Numbered from the stretch's first letter, positions 1 to 10,530 are shown. The stretch is 64,000 bases of DNA from Enterococcus columbae (GCA_020742395.1 DYWZ01000059.1:1-64000); one strand, 5' to 3'. Numbers and translations: made by a program. The notes: a model not told the origin generated them from the sequence alone.

Positions 1-130
1 AATCAAAAATTCTTAAATAGAAGCCATAAAGGCTTCCAACAAGTGACGGATACATTAGCTTCAATGTTTACTGAGTAACCCATTATTTTGCAGAAGGACG
101 AGTTATTTACACAAAATTATTGACGCTCCC
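1..130 (+). mobile_element. 3' end of an IS256-family insertion sequence (truncated by window edge)
   Basis: Frame 1 reads NQKFLNRSHKGFQQVTDTLASMFTE* (stop 76-78), homologous to the C-terminus of the 1081-2028 transposase (QKFLCRIHKGFKEIQDTLESMF). It ends with TTTACACAAAATTATTGACGCTCCC at 106-130, the exact reverse complement of 1030-1054. Confidence 0.85.
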
Positions 131-189
131 ATTTTTTGAGCTCCTTTTAAAGTCGCAAAAACATCAATTTGTTGTCTTTGTGTTAATTT

Positions 190-225
190 CCATAAAAAAA
201 GGCTAGTAATACCAGCCTTTCTCTA
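190..225 (-). terminator. Rho-independent terminator after PepSY lipoprotein
   Basis: Minus strand AAAGGCTGGTATTACTAGCCTTTTTTT hairpin plus T-tract. Confidence 0.7.
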
Positions 226-255
226 CGTTTCGTATACCTGACTAATTGGCAATCT

Positions 256-879
256 CTAGTCATCAACTTCTTTTTCCAAGATCTCACCAGTTCGTGCGTC
301 CATTTTTACATTGGTCTCTGTGCCGTTATCTTCTACAGTTACTTCCCAATAAGTGGTTCCTAATTCTTGATCTAAATCCCAGTCAGTAGCTTGACCAGAC
401 CCTACCTCTTTTTCAGCGATCGAAGCTGCTTTTTCTATGCTTAGTAAGTCTGTAAGGGCTAATTTATCTTTGCGTTTTTCGCCGTTTTTCTCATCATCAT
501 CCAGCGATTCTTCGCGTTCTTTCTCAATCTTTTTAGTTTCCCCGTCAACCCGTATTTCATATTCTTTACTGTCATCTACACCTTCAACTTTGTAAAAATA
601 TTTTCCAAAAGATGTGTCTAATTCAAGTGAAGTTATATCTGCACCAGGATATGTGTCTTGAAATGCTTTAATGGCATCTTCTACTGAAACTGTTCGTTTT
701 CCATTTTCTTGACTAGCTGTGTCTGATGTATCAGTTGCACTTGTGGATTGGCTGATACTTGATGACGTATTCTGTGGCTGACTCGTGGATTGGTCGGATG
801 ACGTATCACTTCCTGAACATCCTGCAAGTAAACTTATAGATAACATGCTGATTCCAGCTAACAAATATTTATTTTTCAT
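256..879 (-). CDS. Lipoprotein with two PepSY-like domains
   Basis: MKNKYLLAGISMLSISLLAGCSGS has a lipobox (LAGC), followed by two PepSY-type repeats (EDAIKAF..., EKAASIAEKE...). The start is better at 879, behind GAGGAG, than at 909. Confidence 0.8.
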   Translation of the reverse strand: MKNKYLLAGISMLSISLLAGCSGSDTSSDQSTSQPQNTSSSISQSTSATDTSDTASQENGKRTVSVEDAIKAFQDTYPGADITSLELDTSFGKYFYKVEGVDDSKEYEIRVDGETKKIEKEREESLDDDEKNGEKRKDKLALTDLLSIEKAASIAEKEVGSGQATDWDLDQELGTTYWEVTVEDNGTETNVKMDARTGEILEKEVDD

Positions 880-1029
880 ATTCTCCTCCTCATTTCCTTG
901 TAGACTCATCTTATCAAGAGGATGATCAAAACATCAAGCATTTATCCTTGATTTTAATCATTTTAAATAATAAATGTATTGTTTTATGGTTAATAATCAC
1001 ACAAAACAACTAATTACTTTATATTGGCC

Positions 1030-2358
1030 GGGAGCGTCAATAATTTTGTGTAAATGGAAAAAACCATTCTGTCGGTTAAGTTAAAACATTGATTCTAATG
1101 TATCTTGTATTTCTTTAAAACCTTTATGAATCCGACACAAAAACTTCTGATTATAGTTGTTGAATTGAGAAACTAAGAATCTCTCCAGAGATTCTTCATT
1201 AGGAAATTGTTCTTTTCTTTTTGTATATTTCTTTAATTGTTTGTTAAAACCTTCAATCAAGTTAGTTGAATAAATGGTTCTTCTGATTGAAGGAGGAAAA
1301 CTATAAAAGGTTAATATAGCAGGATTCATGAGTAATTTAACTACTCGTGGATACTGCTTTTTCCATTTATCTATCATAAAACTTATTTGATTCATAGCTT
1401 CTACTTTTGAAGCTGCTTGATAAACCAATTTAAAATCATTACAGACTTCTTGTCGGTCACTAACACGAACCTTATGAGTAATGTTTCTAGAGATATGGAC
1501 ACAACATTGTTGAAATTGAGCATTTGAATAAATACTATGGATACTATCGTTAATGCCGCTTAAACCATCAGTTACGACTAATAAAACCTCTTCTAAACCA
1601 CGGTCTTTTAAGTCTTGAAGTATTTCTTTCCAAACATACGAAGACTCAGTTGGAGCAATACTAAACCCAAGAACCTCTTTAGTCCCATCTAGTCGGATAC
1701 CTATGACAATATATACAGCTTCTTTGGAGACGGTTTGCCGTTTTAAAAGAATATAAGTAGCATCCATGAAAATAGCGACATACTTATCATTTAGAGTTCT
1801 AACTTTAAATGCATTTACTTCTTCAGTCAGCACTTTAGTCATGTTGGACATGGTTTGTGGAGTATAGTGATGCCCATACATCTTTTCAATTAAATCAGCG
1901 ATTTCAGACATCGTAACGCCTTTTTCGAACAAATGGATGATGGTGGTTTCCAATGTGTCATTTGTTCTTTTGTAGGCTGGTAAAGTTTGTTGTTTAAACT
2001 CACCATTTCGATCTCTAGTTATCTCCAATGTTAATTCACCATATTCGGTTTTGATGGATCGAGAATAAGAACCGTTCCTCGAATTACCTGAATTAAAACC
2101 AGTGCGGTCATATTTTTCATACTCTAAGAAAGCCGTTAATTAAGTCCGTAGGAGGGTGTTTACCGCTCTTTCTAAGTGTGAACGGAATAATTCATTTAAA
2201 TCTCCTTTAGTGACTAGAGTTTGCACAATTTCTGTAGTAAAATCATTCATAGGGAAGTCCTCTTTTCTGTGAATTGGTTGTCGTAAACTTAATTCTACAG
2301 AAGGGACTTCCTTTTTTGTATGGATTTTATTCATTTACACAAAATATTTTACGCTATC
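1030..2358 (-). mobile_element. IS256-family insertion sequence, about 1.33 kb
   Basis: Imperfect terminal inverted repeats GGGAGCGTCAATAATTTTGTGTAAA (1030-1054) and the reverse complement of TTTACACAAAATATTTTACGCTATC (2334-2358), 20/25 identical. The interior encodes a Mutator/IS256-type transposase. Confidence 0.85.
1081..2250 (-). pseudogene. IS256-family transposase interrupted by one in-frame TAA
   Basis: ORFs 2140-2334 and 1081-2028 are in one frame. The junction reads ...NTLLRT*LTAFLEYEKYDRTGFNSGNSRNGSYSRSIKTEYGELTLEITRDRNG..., with the only stop at 2140-2142. Confidence 0.85.
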
Positions 2359-2485
2359 TTTATCTTTTTTACAATATATATAAATATAAAAAACATAAGT
2401 AATTTTTCTAGTTATATTTAAATAACATTTAAACAGTCGATACATCAATTAGCTGATTAATTCACAATAAAAAAGGAGTATCATT

Positions 2486-3448
2486 ATGAAAACAAAGCTT
2501 ACTGATGTAGCCAAGCTTGCAGGCGTTTCACCAACAACAGTTTCCAGAGTAATCAATCACTATCCTTCAGTTAATAAAGAAACCATTCAGTTGGTCAAAA
2601 AAGCGATGGAAGAATTGAATTATCAACCAAACGCTTTTGCACGTGGACTACACGGAAAAAATACCAATCTAGTTGGAATTATCTTACCTAATCTAAATGA
2701 TAGTCTTTATGCTGATTTAGTCATCGAACTGGAAAAACAATTACATACTTTAGGCTACTTAACCACTCTTTGTATTAGCCAAAACAACAAAGAAAAGGAA
2801 CAAGATTTCATTAATCAAATGCTAAATAATAATGCAGCTGGCCTGATTACTGCTAGTCATGCCTTAGCTGTCAAAAGCTATCATAATTTGGACTTTGCCG
2901 TTACTGCATTTGATCGTAAAATGCAGCATATTCCCTATGTACATACGAACAATTATGAAAGTGGCTTCCAAGCAGCAAACCATCTGATTATGAATCAACG
3001 TAGCAACCTTTCCATGTTTGATGGGCTCAAGCTACATAAAGAGCCAGTTGAACAACGTGCTATTGGTTTTCGAGAAGCCTTAGCTCAGCATAATATCGAG
3101 CCACTGATTTTTCATATCAATATGCAGAGCACACAAAGCGCGAAACAAATAGAAAAAATTCTTTTATCAAATACATTAGATGGTGTTTTTTGTTCAGATG
3201 AAGCAACAGCTGTTCAACTGATTAAGGTTTGTAAAAAATTAGCCATTCAAATTCCCAAGCAATTACAAATTTGTAGCTACACTTCTAATGAAAATTTATT
3301 AAGTTATCTTCATGATATCACTATTTTCCAACATCAAACAGTCGATATTGCTAAAAAGTTAATTGAAATTTTAATGAGTCAAATTACTAAACAGCCATTC
3401 AGTGCTTCAGAATTTGGCTATCAAGCAGCACTAGTTAGCCACGCTTAA
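2486..3448 (+). CDS. LacI/GalR-family transcriptional regulator
   Basis: N-terminal HTH MKTKLTDVAKLAGVSPTTVSRVINHYPSVNKET plus periplasmic-binding-like domain; RBS AAAGGAG. Confidence 0.9.
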   Translation: MKTKLTDVAKLAGVSPTTVSRVINHYPSVNKETIQLVKKAMEELNYQPNAFARGLHGKNTNLVGIILPNLNDSLYADLVIELEKQLHTLGYLTTLCISQNNKEKEQDFINQMLNNNAAGLITASHALAVKSYHNLDFAVTAFDRKMQHIPYVHTNNYESGFQAANHLIMNQRSNLSMFDGLKLHKEPVEQRAIGFREALAQHNIEPLIFHINMQSTQSAKQIEKILLSNTLDGVFCSDEATAVQLIKVCKKLAIQIPKQLQICSYTSNENLLSYLHDITIFQHQTVDIAKKLIEILMSQITKQPFSASEFGYQAALVSHA

Positions 3449-3457
3449 AAAAAAGAC

Positions 3458-3501
3458 AAATCGCTTCACTCATCGCAAAAATGAGTGAAGCGATTTTTAT
3501 A
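3458..3501. terminator. Bidirectional terminator
   Basis: AAATCGCTTCACTCATCGCAAAAATGAGTGAAGCGATTTTT. Confidence 0.85.
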
Positions 3502-4279
3502 TAAGCGAAACAAGCTGAATCTCTGTATTTTCAAACAATGCCAATTGCTTCACCTGATGCTTGGCTAATAACTGAGCCATTTCTGGAAATAATAGTTGAT
3601 AATCCTTAGCAACATGGGCATCAGAACCTAGCGTAAATAATTTTCCACCTAATGATTGATAAAGTGGGACAATATAATCATACAGAGGCGCATTTTGATA
3701 TTTGCCAAAACTCTTAGCATTTAATTCTAAGCCCATTTGTCTTTGAATGACTAATTTTAAAATCCGCGTTAGTTGCGTTTCAAAATGATTAGCCAATTCT
3801 TCTGCACTAAAAGACAAACGGCGTAAGCCATATTCAAAATGGGTTAAGATATGACCATATTTAAAGTTTTGTAACACTAATTCCATCTGATCAAAATACA
3901 TTTGGGCAGTCTTTAACTTATCCATTGTTAACACCACATCATCCATATAATCAAACTGGCCATTTTGATGGATACTCAATAGATGTAAATCATAAGGATG
4001 CGTTTGTAAATAAGTTTCAATTGTAGCTTGTTGACCAGGTACCACGCCAATTTCAATCCCCTTAAGTAATTTAGTCGGATACTTTTCAGTTAACTTTCGG
4101 TGTATTAAAACAAGTTGTTCATAATCAGGAATATCATCTTTAAATTGGCTACATGGATTTTGTAAATCAAAGTGATCTGTGGCTACGAAAATCTCTAAGC
4201 CTTTATCTAAATATGCTTCAAAGCTTTCTTTAGAGTCAAATGATAAAAAGGTGTGTAAATGTTGATCATAATACTTCAT
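3497..4279 (-). CDS. PHP-domain phosphatase (histidinol-phosphatase-like)
   Basis: MKYYDQHLHTFLSFDSKE, HxH motif of PHP domain; ORF-track start (4333) is over-extended through a hairpin. Confidence 0.75.
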   Translation of the reverse strand: MKYYDQHLHTFLSFDSKESFEAYLDKGLEIFVATDHFDLQNPCSQFKDDIPDYEQLVLIHRKLTEKYPTKLLKGIEIGVVPGQQATIETYLQTHPYDLHLLSIHQNGQFDYMDDVVLTMDKLKTAQMYFDQMELVLQNFKYGHILTHFEYGLRRLSFSAEELANHFETQLTRILKLVIQRQMGLELNAKSFGKYQNAPLYDYIVPLYQSLGGKLFTLGSDAHVAKDYQLLFPEMAQLLAKHQVKQLALFENTEIQLVSLI

Positions 4280-4297
4280 ATTCTCTCTTCTTTCTAT

Positions 4298-4341
4298 ATG
4301 AAAGAAATAGCTATTAGTCGTTTCAATGACCAATAGCTATT
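4298..4341 (-). terminator. Intergenic hairpin between gltD and the PHP gene
   Basis: AAATAGCTATTAGTC...GACCAATAGCTATTT, 15-bp stem with one mismatch, T-rich 3' on minus strand. Confidence 0.6.
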
Positions 4342-4348
4342 TACTTCA

Positions 4349-5794
4349 TTAAACCTGATAAGTTAACGCACGTAAAGATTCATCGACTTTTTCAGCCGCT
4401 AAACGTCCTTCACGAATTCCCCAAATAACTAGACTTGGACCGCGTTTGGCATCGCCAGCTACTAATACTCGTTCGTTATTTGTAGTGTAATCATCATAAA
4501 TTTCATCAACTCCAAAACGCTCTAGTAATGATTTTTCTGGACCTAAAAAGCCCATTGCTAGTAAAACTAGATCAGCCTTGATGACCTGCTCCGTTCCTGC
4601 GATAGGTTGGAAGTTTTGATCAACTTGTACTGTTTCTAAGCCAATTAACTGACCTCTTTCTGCACCAATAAAAGCAGTTGTTGAGGTACTATAATAAGTC
4701 AATTGCTCGTTTTCAAAAACAGTTAAAGCTTCTTCTTGACCATAACCAATCCGATTAATCATTGGATATTCTGGCCATGGATTATTGGCAGTACGACTTT
4801 GTGGTAATTGTGGGGTGATTTCTAATTGTTTTACTGAAGCTGCCCCTTGACGAATGGCTGAACCGATACAGTCATTACCAGTATCTCCACCACCAATAAC
4901 AACAATATGCTTTCCTTCTAGCTTACGACTAGTAGCTTGTTTGCCATGTTTCAAGACATCTTTTGTTGCTTCGGTTAGATAATCTACTGCAAATTTCACA
5001 CCGTTTAATTCACGACCTGGAACTTTTAAGTCACGTGGGACACTGGCACCAGCTGCAATAATTACCCGATCATATTGTGCTTGTAATTCTTCAGCCGAAA
5101 TATCACGACCTACTTCCGTATTAGCCACAAATTCAATACCCAACTCAGCCATCAAATCAATGCGACGTTGCACAATTTCCTTATCTAATTTCATATTAGG
5201 AATGCCATACATCAGTAAACCACCGAAGCGATCACTACGTTCAAAAACCGTTACTTGATGCCCTAATTGATTTAAACGCCAAGCCGCAGACAAGCCAGCC
5301 GGTCCACTTCCTACAATCGCTACTTTAAAACCAGTACGTTTGCCTGGTTTGCCAGATTCTTTTACCCAACCATTTTCAAAAGCAGTATCAATAATAAAGC
5401 GTTCATTATCATGAATGGTCACACCTGATCCATTTAAGGCCTCTGTACATGATTTTTCACAAGGAGCCGGACAAACGCGACCAGTCATTTCAGGTAAAGG
5501 ATTGGTTCTCGCTAAACGTTCAAAGGCATCTTTAAAGCGACCTTGATAGACTAAATCATTCCACTCAGGAATTAAATTATCATTCGGACAGCCTGATACT
5601 GCACGCTTTCCGCCATAAAAGGTACCTGTATGACAAAATGGAATCCCACAGTTCATACAACGTGAGGCTTGCTCTTGTCTTTCTTTTTCAGACAATGGCA
5701 CTTGTAGCTCATGCCAGTCAGTAATTCGTTCATCGACTGGTCGATAAGGATTTTCTTTTCTTGCATATTTTAAAAAGCCAAATGGATCTGCCAT
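4349..5794 (-). CDS. gltD: Glutamate synthase small subunit
   Basis: MADPFGFLKYARKENPYRPVDERI, FeS/NAD(P)H oxidoreductase motifs; adjacent to gltB. Confidence 0.93.
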   Translation of the reverse strand: MADPFGFLKYARKENPYRPVDERITDWHELQVPLSEKERQEQASRCMNCGIPFCHTGTFYGGKRAVSGCPNDNLIPEWNDLVYQGRFKDAFERLARTNPLPEMTGRVCPAPCEKSCTEALNGSGVTIHDNERFIIDTAFENGWVKESGKPGKRTGFKVAIVGSGPAGLSAAWRLNQLGHQVTVFERSDRFGGLLMYGIPNMKLDKEIVQRRIDLMAELGIEFVANTEVGRDISAEELQAQYDRVIIAAGASVPRDLKVPGRELNGVKFAVDYLTEATKDVLKHGKQATSRKLEGKHIVVIGGGDTGNDCIGSAIRQGAASVKQLEITPQLPQSRTANNPWPEYPMINRIGYGQEEALTVFENEQLTYYSTSTTAFIGAERGQLIGLETVQVDQNFQPIAGTEQVIKADLVLLAMGFLGPEKSLLERFGVDEIYDDYTTNNERVLVAGDAKRGPSLVIWGIREGRLAAEKVDESLRALTYQV

Positions 5795-5801
5795 TTTATC
5801 A

Positions 5802-8800
5802 TTACTCCTTTCCTGTAGGGATACTTAATTGCACACCAACTACTGATTCAAAGGCCTGATTCATTAGTTCATCCCCAGTATAGCCTTTAGAAGCAAAATG
5901 CTTCGTCGCATCAATCATCTTATGATATTCACGAGGATAAACCTTCACAAAATGTTGTTTTTGATTTTCCCAATCATTTAATATTTCAGCGGCTTTGATT
6001 GAATCGGTATAGGCTAAATGTTTTTCAATTAATTCTTTTAAGATTTCATCATCTTCGGTTTCATCAACTTTAAATAAATCAACCATTTCTAAGTTGCAAC
6101 GGTTAGCAAATTGTTGGTCACTATCATAAACATAAGCCACGCCACCAGACATCCCAGCGCCAAAGTTGCGACCTGTTTTTCCTAAAACAACAGCCACGCC
6201 TCCAGTCATATATTCACAGCCGTGATCACCGACTCCTTCAACAACAACGTGCGCTCCACTATTTCTAACACAGAAACGTTCGCCGGCTAAGCCTCTAAAG
6301 AAGGCTTCTCCTTTATTTGCACCAAAGCAGGCAACATTTCCTACAATTGGTGATTGTTCTACATCATAACTTGCATCAATAGGTGGTACAATCACTAAGC
6401 GGCCACCACTTAAGCCCTTAGCTACGTAGTCATTGGCTTCTCCAATTAGTTTTAGTTCCATTCCTTGAGTTAAAAAGGCCCCAAAGCTTTGGCCAGCAAT
6501 ACCAGTGTACGTATAGTTGATTAAACCAGGCGTTACTGAATAATTACCGAAACGTTCGGCTATCCAACCAGCCATTCTAGCGCCTACCGATCTTTGAACA
6601 TTATTAATAGTTTGACTCACGCTAACGGCTTGATTACCTTCAATGGCCGCTTTGGCAAATTGATCCAGCTCTTTCCATTGACGTTTTTCATAGAACGGAT
6701 CAATGGTTTTACGTTCAATACCGATTTCATGACCAATAATTCGTGAATAATCTAATGATTTGGCTTTTCCTTTAGCCACAAATTTTGCTTCTAATACTTC
6801 ACCATGGCCAACCATTTCATCAATGGTCTTAAAGCCAAGCTCAGCCATTACTTCCCGTAAATCTTCAGCTAAAAACATCATCATATTGATGACATGTTCC
6901 GGTTTTCCAGCAAAGAATTTACGTAAAGCCGGATTTTGCGTAGCTACACCAACTGGGCAAGTATTCAAGCTACATACACGCATCATCACACAACCAACTG
7001 CTACTAAGGCGAGAGAAGCAAAACTATATTCTTCAGCCCCTAGCAAAGTAGCAATTGCAATATCACGACCAGTCATTAATTTACCATCTGTTTCTAATAC
7101 CATGCGTTGTCGTAAATTATTCATTGATAATGTCTGATGAGCTTCGGCTAAGCCCATTTCCCAAGGTAATCCAGCATCACGTACAGAATTTCTAGGAGAA
7201 GCCCCTGTTCCACCATCATAACCAGAAATAACCACGACATCTGCACCAGCTTTTACCACCCCAGTAGCGATTGTTCCTACTCCAGTACTTGAAACTAATT
7301 TGACATTAATCCGAGCATAAGGATTGATTGTCTTAAGATCATAAATTAACTGTGCTAGATCTTCAATCGAATAAATATCGTGATGCGGTGGTGGTGAAAT
7401 CAACATCACGCCCGGTGTTGAACCACGAATTTCTGCAACCCAAGGGAAGACTTTCTTCGCAGGTAGCTGACCACCTTCACCGGGTTTGGCCCCTTGTGCC
7501 ATCTTAATTTGCAATTCATCTGCACTCATTAAGTATTCAGCATTTACACCAAAACGTCCTGAGGCTACTTGTTTAATTCGGCTATTAAAATTACGACCAT
7601 CTGCTTGTGGTTTAAATCGATTACGATTTTCGCCACCTTCACCACTATTAGACTTACCACCAATTCGATTCATTGCCTCAGCGATACATTTATGTGCTTC
7701 TTCACTCAATGAACCATAAGACATCGCCCCCACTTTAAACCGTTTCACGATTCGTTCAGCTGGTTCTACTTCATCAATTGAAATACTTGGTCGAGTCTTT
7801 TTAAATTCCCACTGCGAACGCAAAGTAGTAGGTGTTGCTAACATTTCTTCGTTCATTTGGCGAGCATATTCTTTGTATAATTGATAATCACCTGAACGCA
7901 CTGCTCGTTGGAAATTATAAATCGTTTTTGGATTATATAAATGATGCTCTCCATCTGCTTTATATTGGAAACTACCACCAGACGGTAAGTAATCATGAGC
8001 TTTAGCACCATAGGCAGCTTCATAGCGTTGTAAATATTCTTCTTCAATTTGTGCTAGATTTAAACCGCCAATTCTTGTCACCGTACCGGTAAAGAACTCA
8101 TTGACGACCTTCTCACTTAAGCCAACAGCTTCAAATAATTGTGCACCGTGATAACCTGCGACAGTAGAAATCCCCATTCTAGACATGACTTTAATAATTC
8201 CTTTTTCACAAGCTTTACGGTATTTTTCAATCTGTTCTGCTAAACCAACATGACGTAAAGTACGGTAAGCACCGTATGGATGAATCGCTCCAGCACCATA
8301 ACCTACTAACATCGCAAAATGATGGACTTCACAGGCCTCAGCAGTATCCACCACAATCGAAGCTAAAGCAGCTTTTCCTTGACGAACCAGGTAGTTATGT
8401 AAGCCTGATACCGCTAGTAAAATCGGCATCGCTACTTTGCCTTCTTGATAAGCTCGATCTGATAAAATGAGAATGGTTGCCCCTTGGTCAATCGCTCGCT
8501 CACTATCTCGGCATAATTTTTCCATCGCTTTAGCTAAATTTTCACGATTATCTTTGTCATAATCATATAAAGTCGATTGGACAGCTACCTGATGATTTTT
8601 ATGTTTTAATTGTTTAAGTTTTAAAAATTCCGCGGTCGTTAAAACCGGTGAATTGACTTTTAACTTACTACAATTTTCTGGAACATCTTTTTTCACATCA
8701 TAATCGCGACCTAAGAACAATTCAGTACCGATTACCATTTTTTCACGAATAGCATCAATCGGTGGATTGGTTACTTGAGCAAATTGTTGCTTGAAATAAG

Positions 8801-10295
8801 TAAATAGCGATTGTGGCTTGTCACTCAAAACAGCAAGGGGTGAATCAAAGCCCATAGAAATAACGGGTTCTTCACCATTTTTGGCCATTGGAATAATCAC
8901 TGTTCGAATCATTTCATCAGTATAGCCATTTAATTTCCATAAACGGTTCATTTCTTGTTCTGAATAAGTCACAATTTCTGGTTCTACTTCTGGTAATTGA
9001 TCAAACGTTAGTAATTGTTTTTTCACCCATTTTTCATAAGGATGTTGTTTGGCATAGTGTTGTTTCACTTCTGCTGAGTGCATAATCTTCCCTGTTTTTG
9101 TATCTACAACAAAGAAGTTAGCTGGGCCTAATACCCCTTTTTCGATCACTCGTTCTGGTTCTAAATCAACTACTCCCGATTCAGAAGCTACTACTACAAA
9201 ACCATCTTTGGTAATTGAATATCTTGATGGCCGCAAACCATTACGGTCCAAAGCTGCCCCAACCATTTCACCATCTGTAAAACATAATGCGGCGGGGCCA
9301 TCCCATGGCGCCATAAAACTTGCATTATATTCATTAAAAGCTGTCTGACTAGGAGAAAGATTGGCTTCTTTAGACCATGCTTCTGGTACCATCATCATTA
9401 AGGCTTGTGGAATATCTCGACCATGACGATACAAGTATTCCATACAATTTTCAAGTTTAGCTGAATCAGAATTCTCCTCATCATAAACCTCAATCTGATG
9501 AGAATGCATCCAGTTTTCTGCTCCACGCAACGTGTTAATTTCCCCATTGTGGGCTAAGAAACGAAACGGTTGAGCTCGATTCCAACTTGGGAATGTATTC
9601 GTTGAGAAACGCGAATGGGTTAAAGCAATGCTTGTTTCCATCGCTTCATCTTGTAAATCAAGATAGAACAAACGAACTTGATAAGCATGCAACATGCCTT
9701 TATAGACAATAGTCTTAGCTGAAAGACTACAAATCGTTAAGTCTTTTGCTTGGTAAGTTTTTTCTAATTTACGTCTTAAAGTAAATAATTGATCTTCAAA
9801 TAATCGACCACTTGGTGTATCTAATGGTTTTTCAATGAAAATCTGTACAAAACTTGGCATCACCTTTTGGGCACCCGGACCACAATTTGAAAAAGCATAA
9901 GGGACATCACGTTCCCATAAAACATGATAACCAGCTTGTTCGATATCACTAACAATAGCTTTTTGTAGCGCTTCTTTTGGTGCTTTTTCTTTAGGTAAAA
10001 AAAGCATAGCTACCGCATAATCACCCTTTGGTGGTAAATGTAGACCGATTTTTTCAGCTTTTTTTTGGAAGAAACTATCTGGCATCGCCATTAAAATTCC
10101 GGCACCATCACCAGTGTCTGGCTCAGCACCCGTTCCTCCACGATGATTCATTCGCTCTAACATGGTTAATGCATAATCAACCAACGTATGTGAAGCCTGA
10201 CCATCTTTTTGAGCAATAAAGCCCATTCCACAAGCATCTTTTTCAAAAGTTGCATCATACATTAATTTTTGATTTTCCTTAAATGAATGGCTCAC
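5802..10295 (-). CDS. gltB: Glutamate synthase large subunit
   Basis: Full-length GltB with CGMGF catalytic N-terminus. Likely GTG start at 10295 behind AAGGAAGG. Confidence 0.93.
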   Translation of the reverse strand: MSHSFKENQKLMYDATFEKDACGMGFIAQKDGQASHTLVDYALTMLERMNHRGGTGAEPDTGDGAGILMAMPDSFFQKKAEKIGLHLPPKGDYAVAMLFLPKEKAPKEALQKAIVSDIEQAGYHVLWERDVPYAFSNCGPGAQKVMPSFVQIFIEKPLDTPSGRLFEDQLFTLRRKLEKTYQAKDLTICSLSAKTIVYKGMLHAYQVRLFYLDLQDEAMETSIALTHSRFSTNTFPSWNRAQPFRFLAHNGEINTLRGAENWMHSHQIEVYDEENSDSAKLENCMEYLYRHGRDIPQALMMMVPEAWSKEANLSPSQTAFNEYNASFMAPWDGPAALCFTDGEMVGAALDRNGLRPSRYSITKDGFVVVASESGVVDLEPERVIEKGVLGPANFFVVDTKTGKIMHSAEVKQHYAKQHPYEKWVKKQLLTFDQLPEVEPEIVTYSEQEMNRLWKLNGYTDEMIRTVIIPMAKNGEEPVISMGFDSPLAVLSDKPQSLFTYFKQQFAQVTNPPIDAIREKMVIGTELFLGRDYDVKKDVPENCSKLKVNSPVLTTAEFLKLKQLKHKNHQVAVQSTLYDYDKDNRENLAKAMEKLCRDSERAIDQGATILILSDRAYQEGKVAMPILLAVSGLHNYLVRQGKAALASIVVDTAEACEVHHFAMLVGYGAGAIHPYGAYRTLRHVGLAEQIEKYRKACEKGIIKVMSRMGISTVAGYHGAQLFEAVGLSEKVVNEFFTGTVTRIGGLNLAQIEEEYLQRYEAAYGAKAHDYLPSGGSFQYKADGEHHLYNPKTIYNFQRAVRSGDYQLYKEYARQMNEEMLATPTTLRSQWEFKKTRPSISIDEVEPAERIVKRFKVGAMSYGSLSEEAHKCIAEAMNRIGGKSNSGEGGENRNRFKPQADGRNFNSRIKQVASGRFGVNAEYLMSADELQIKMAQGAKPGEGGQLPAKKVFPWVAEIRGSTPGVMLISPPPHHDIYSIEDLAQLIYDLKTINPYARINVKLVSSTGVGTIATGVVKAGADVVVISGYDGGTGASPRNSVRDAGLPWEMGLAEAHQTLSMNNLRQRMVLETDGKLMTGRDIAIATLLGAEEYSFASLALVAVGCVMMRVCSLNTCPVGVATQNPALRKFFAGKPEHVINMMMFLAEDLREVMAELGFKTIDEMVGHGEVLEAKFVAKGKAKSLDYSRIIGHEIGIERKTIDPFYEKRQWKELDQFAKAAIEGNQAVSVSQTINNVQRSVGARMAGWIAERFGNYSVTPGLINYTYTGIAGQSFGAFLTQGMELKLIGEANDYVAKGLSGGRLVIVPPIDASYDVEQSPIVGNVACFGANKGEAFFRGLAGERFCVRNSGAHVVVEGVGDHGCEYMTGGVAVVLGKTGRNFGAGMSGGVAYVYDSDQQFANRCNLEMVDLFKVDETEDDEILKELIEKHLAYTDSIKAAEILNDWENQKQHFVKVYPREYHKMIDATKHFASKGYTGDELMNQAFESVVGVQLSIPTGKE

Positions 10296-10419
10296 TAGAC
10301 ACACCTTCCTTTTATTCTCAATATTTAACCAACAAAACACTAATCTAGATTACCTTTATTATACGATAATCATTAATTTTTGATGAGTTTTTTTCTTATA
10401 ATAATTTAAAGTTTACACA

Positions 10420-10434
10420 AATTTTTAGAAAATT
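10420..10434. promoter_or_regulatory. CodY-like box upstream of gltB
   Basis: AATTTTCTAAAAATT (minus) matches AATTTTCWGAAAATT at 14/15. Confidence 0.55.
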
Positions 10435-10456
10435 ACATCATTTTTTGTGAAAAATC

Positions 10457-10475
10457 ATTGATAATCGTTATCAAT
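10457..10475. promoter_or_regulatory. Fur-like palindromic operator upstream of gltB
   Basis: ATTGATAATCGTTATCAAT; core TGATAATCGTTATCA is 14/15 to TGATAATNATTATCA. Confidence 0.5.
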
Positions 10476-10487
10476 TAATTTTTATTG

Positions 10488-10525
10488 ATAAAAAAAGAGA
10501 GAACCAAAATGATTCTCTCTTTAAC
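10488..10525 (-). terminator. Terminator downstream of ileS
   Basis: AAAGAGAGAACCAAAATGATTCTCTCTTT with T-run on minus strand. Confidence 0.75.
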
Positions 10526-10530
10526 TATTT

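Noticed and set aside
6760-8470. Plus-strand ORFs inside gltB (6760-7137, 7486-7719, 8276-8470)
   Set aside because: Antisense shadow ORFs over a conserved gene; low-complexity translations and no RBS.
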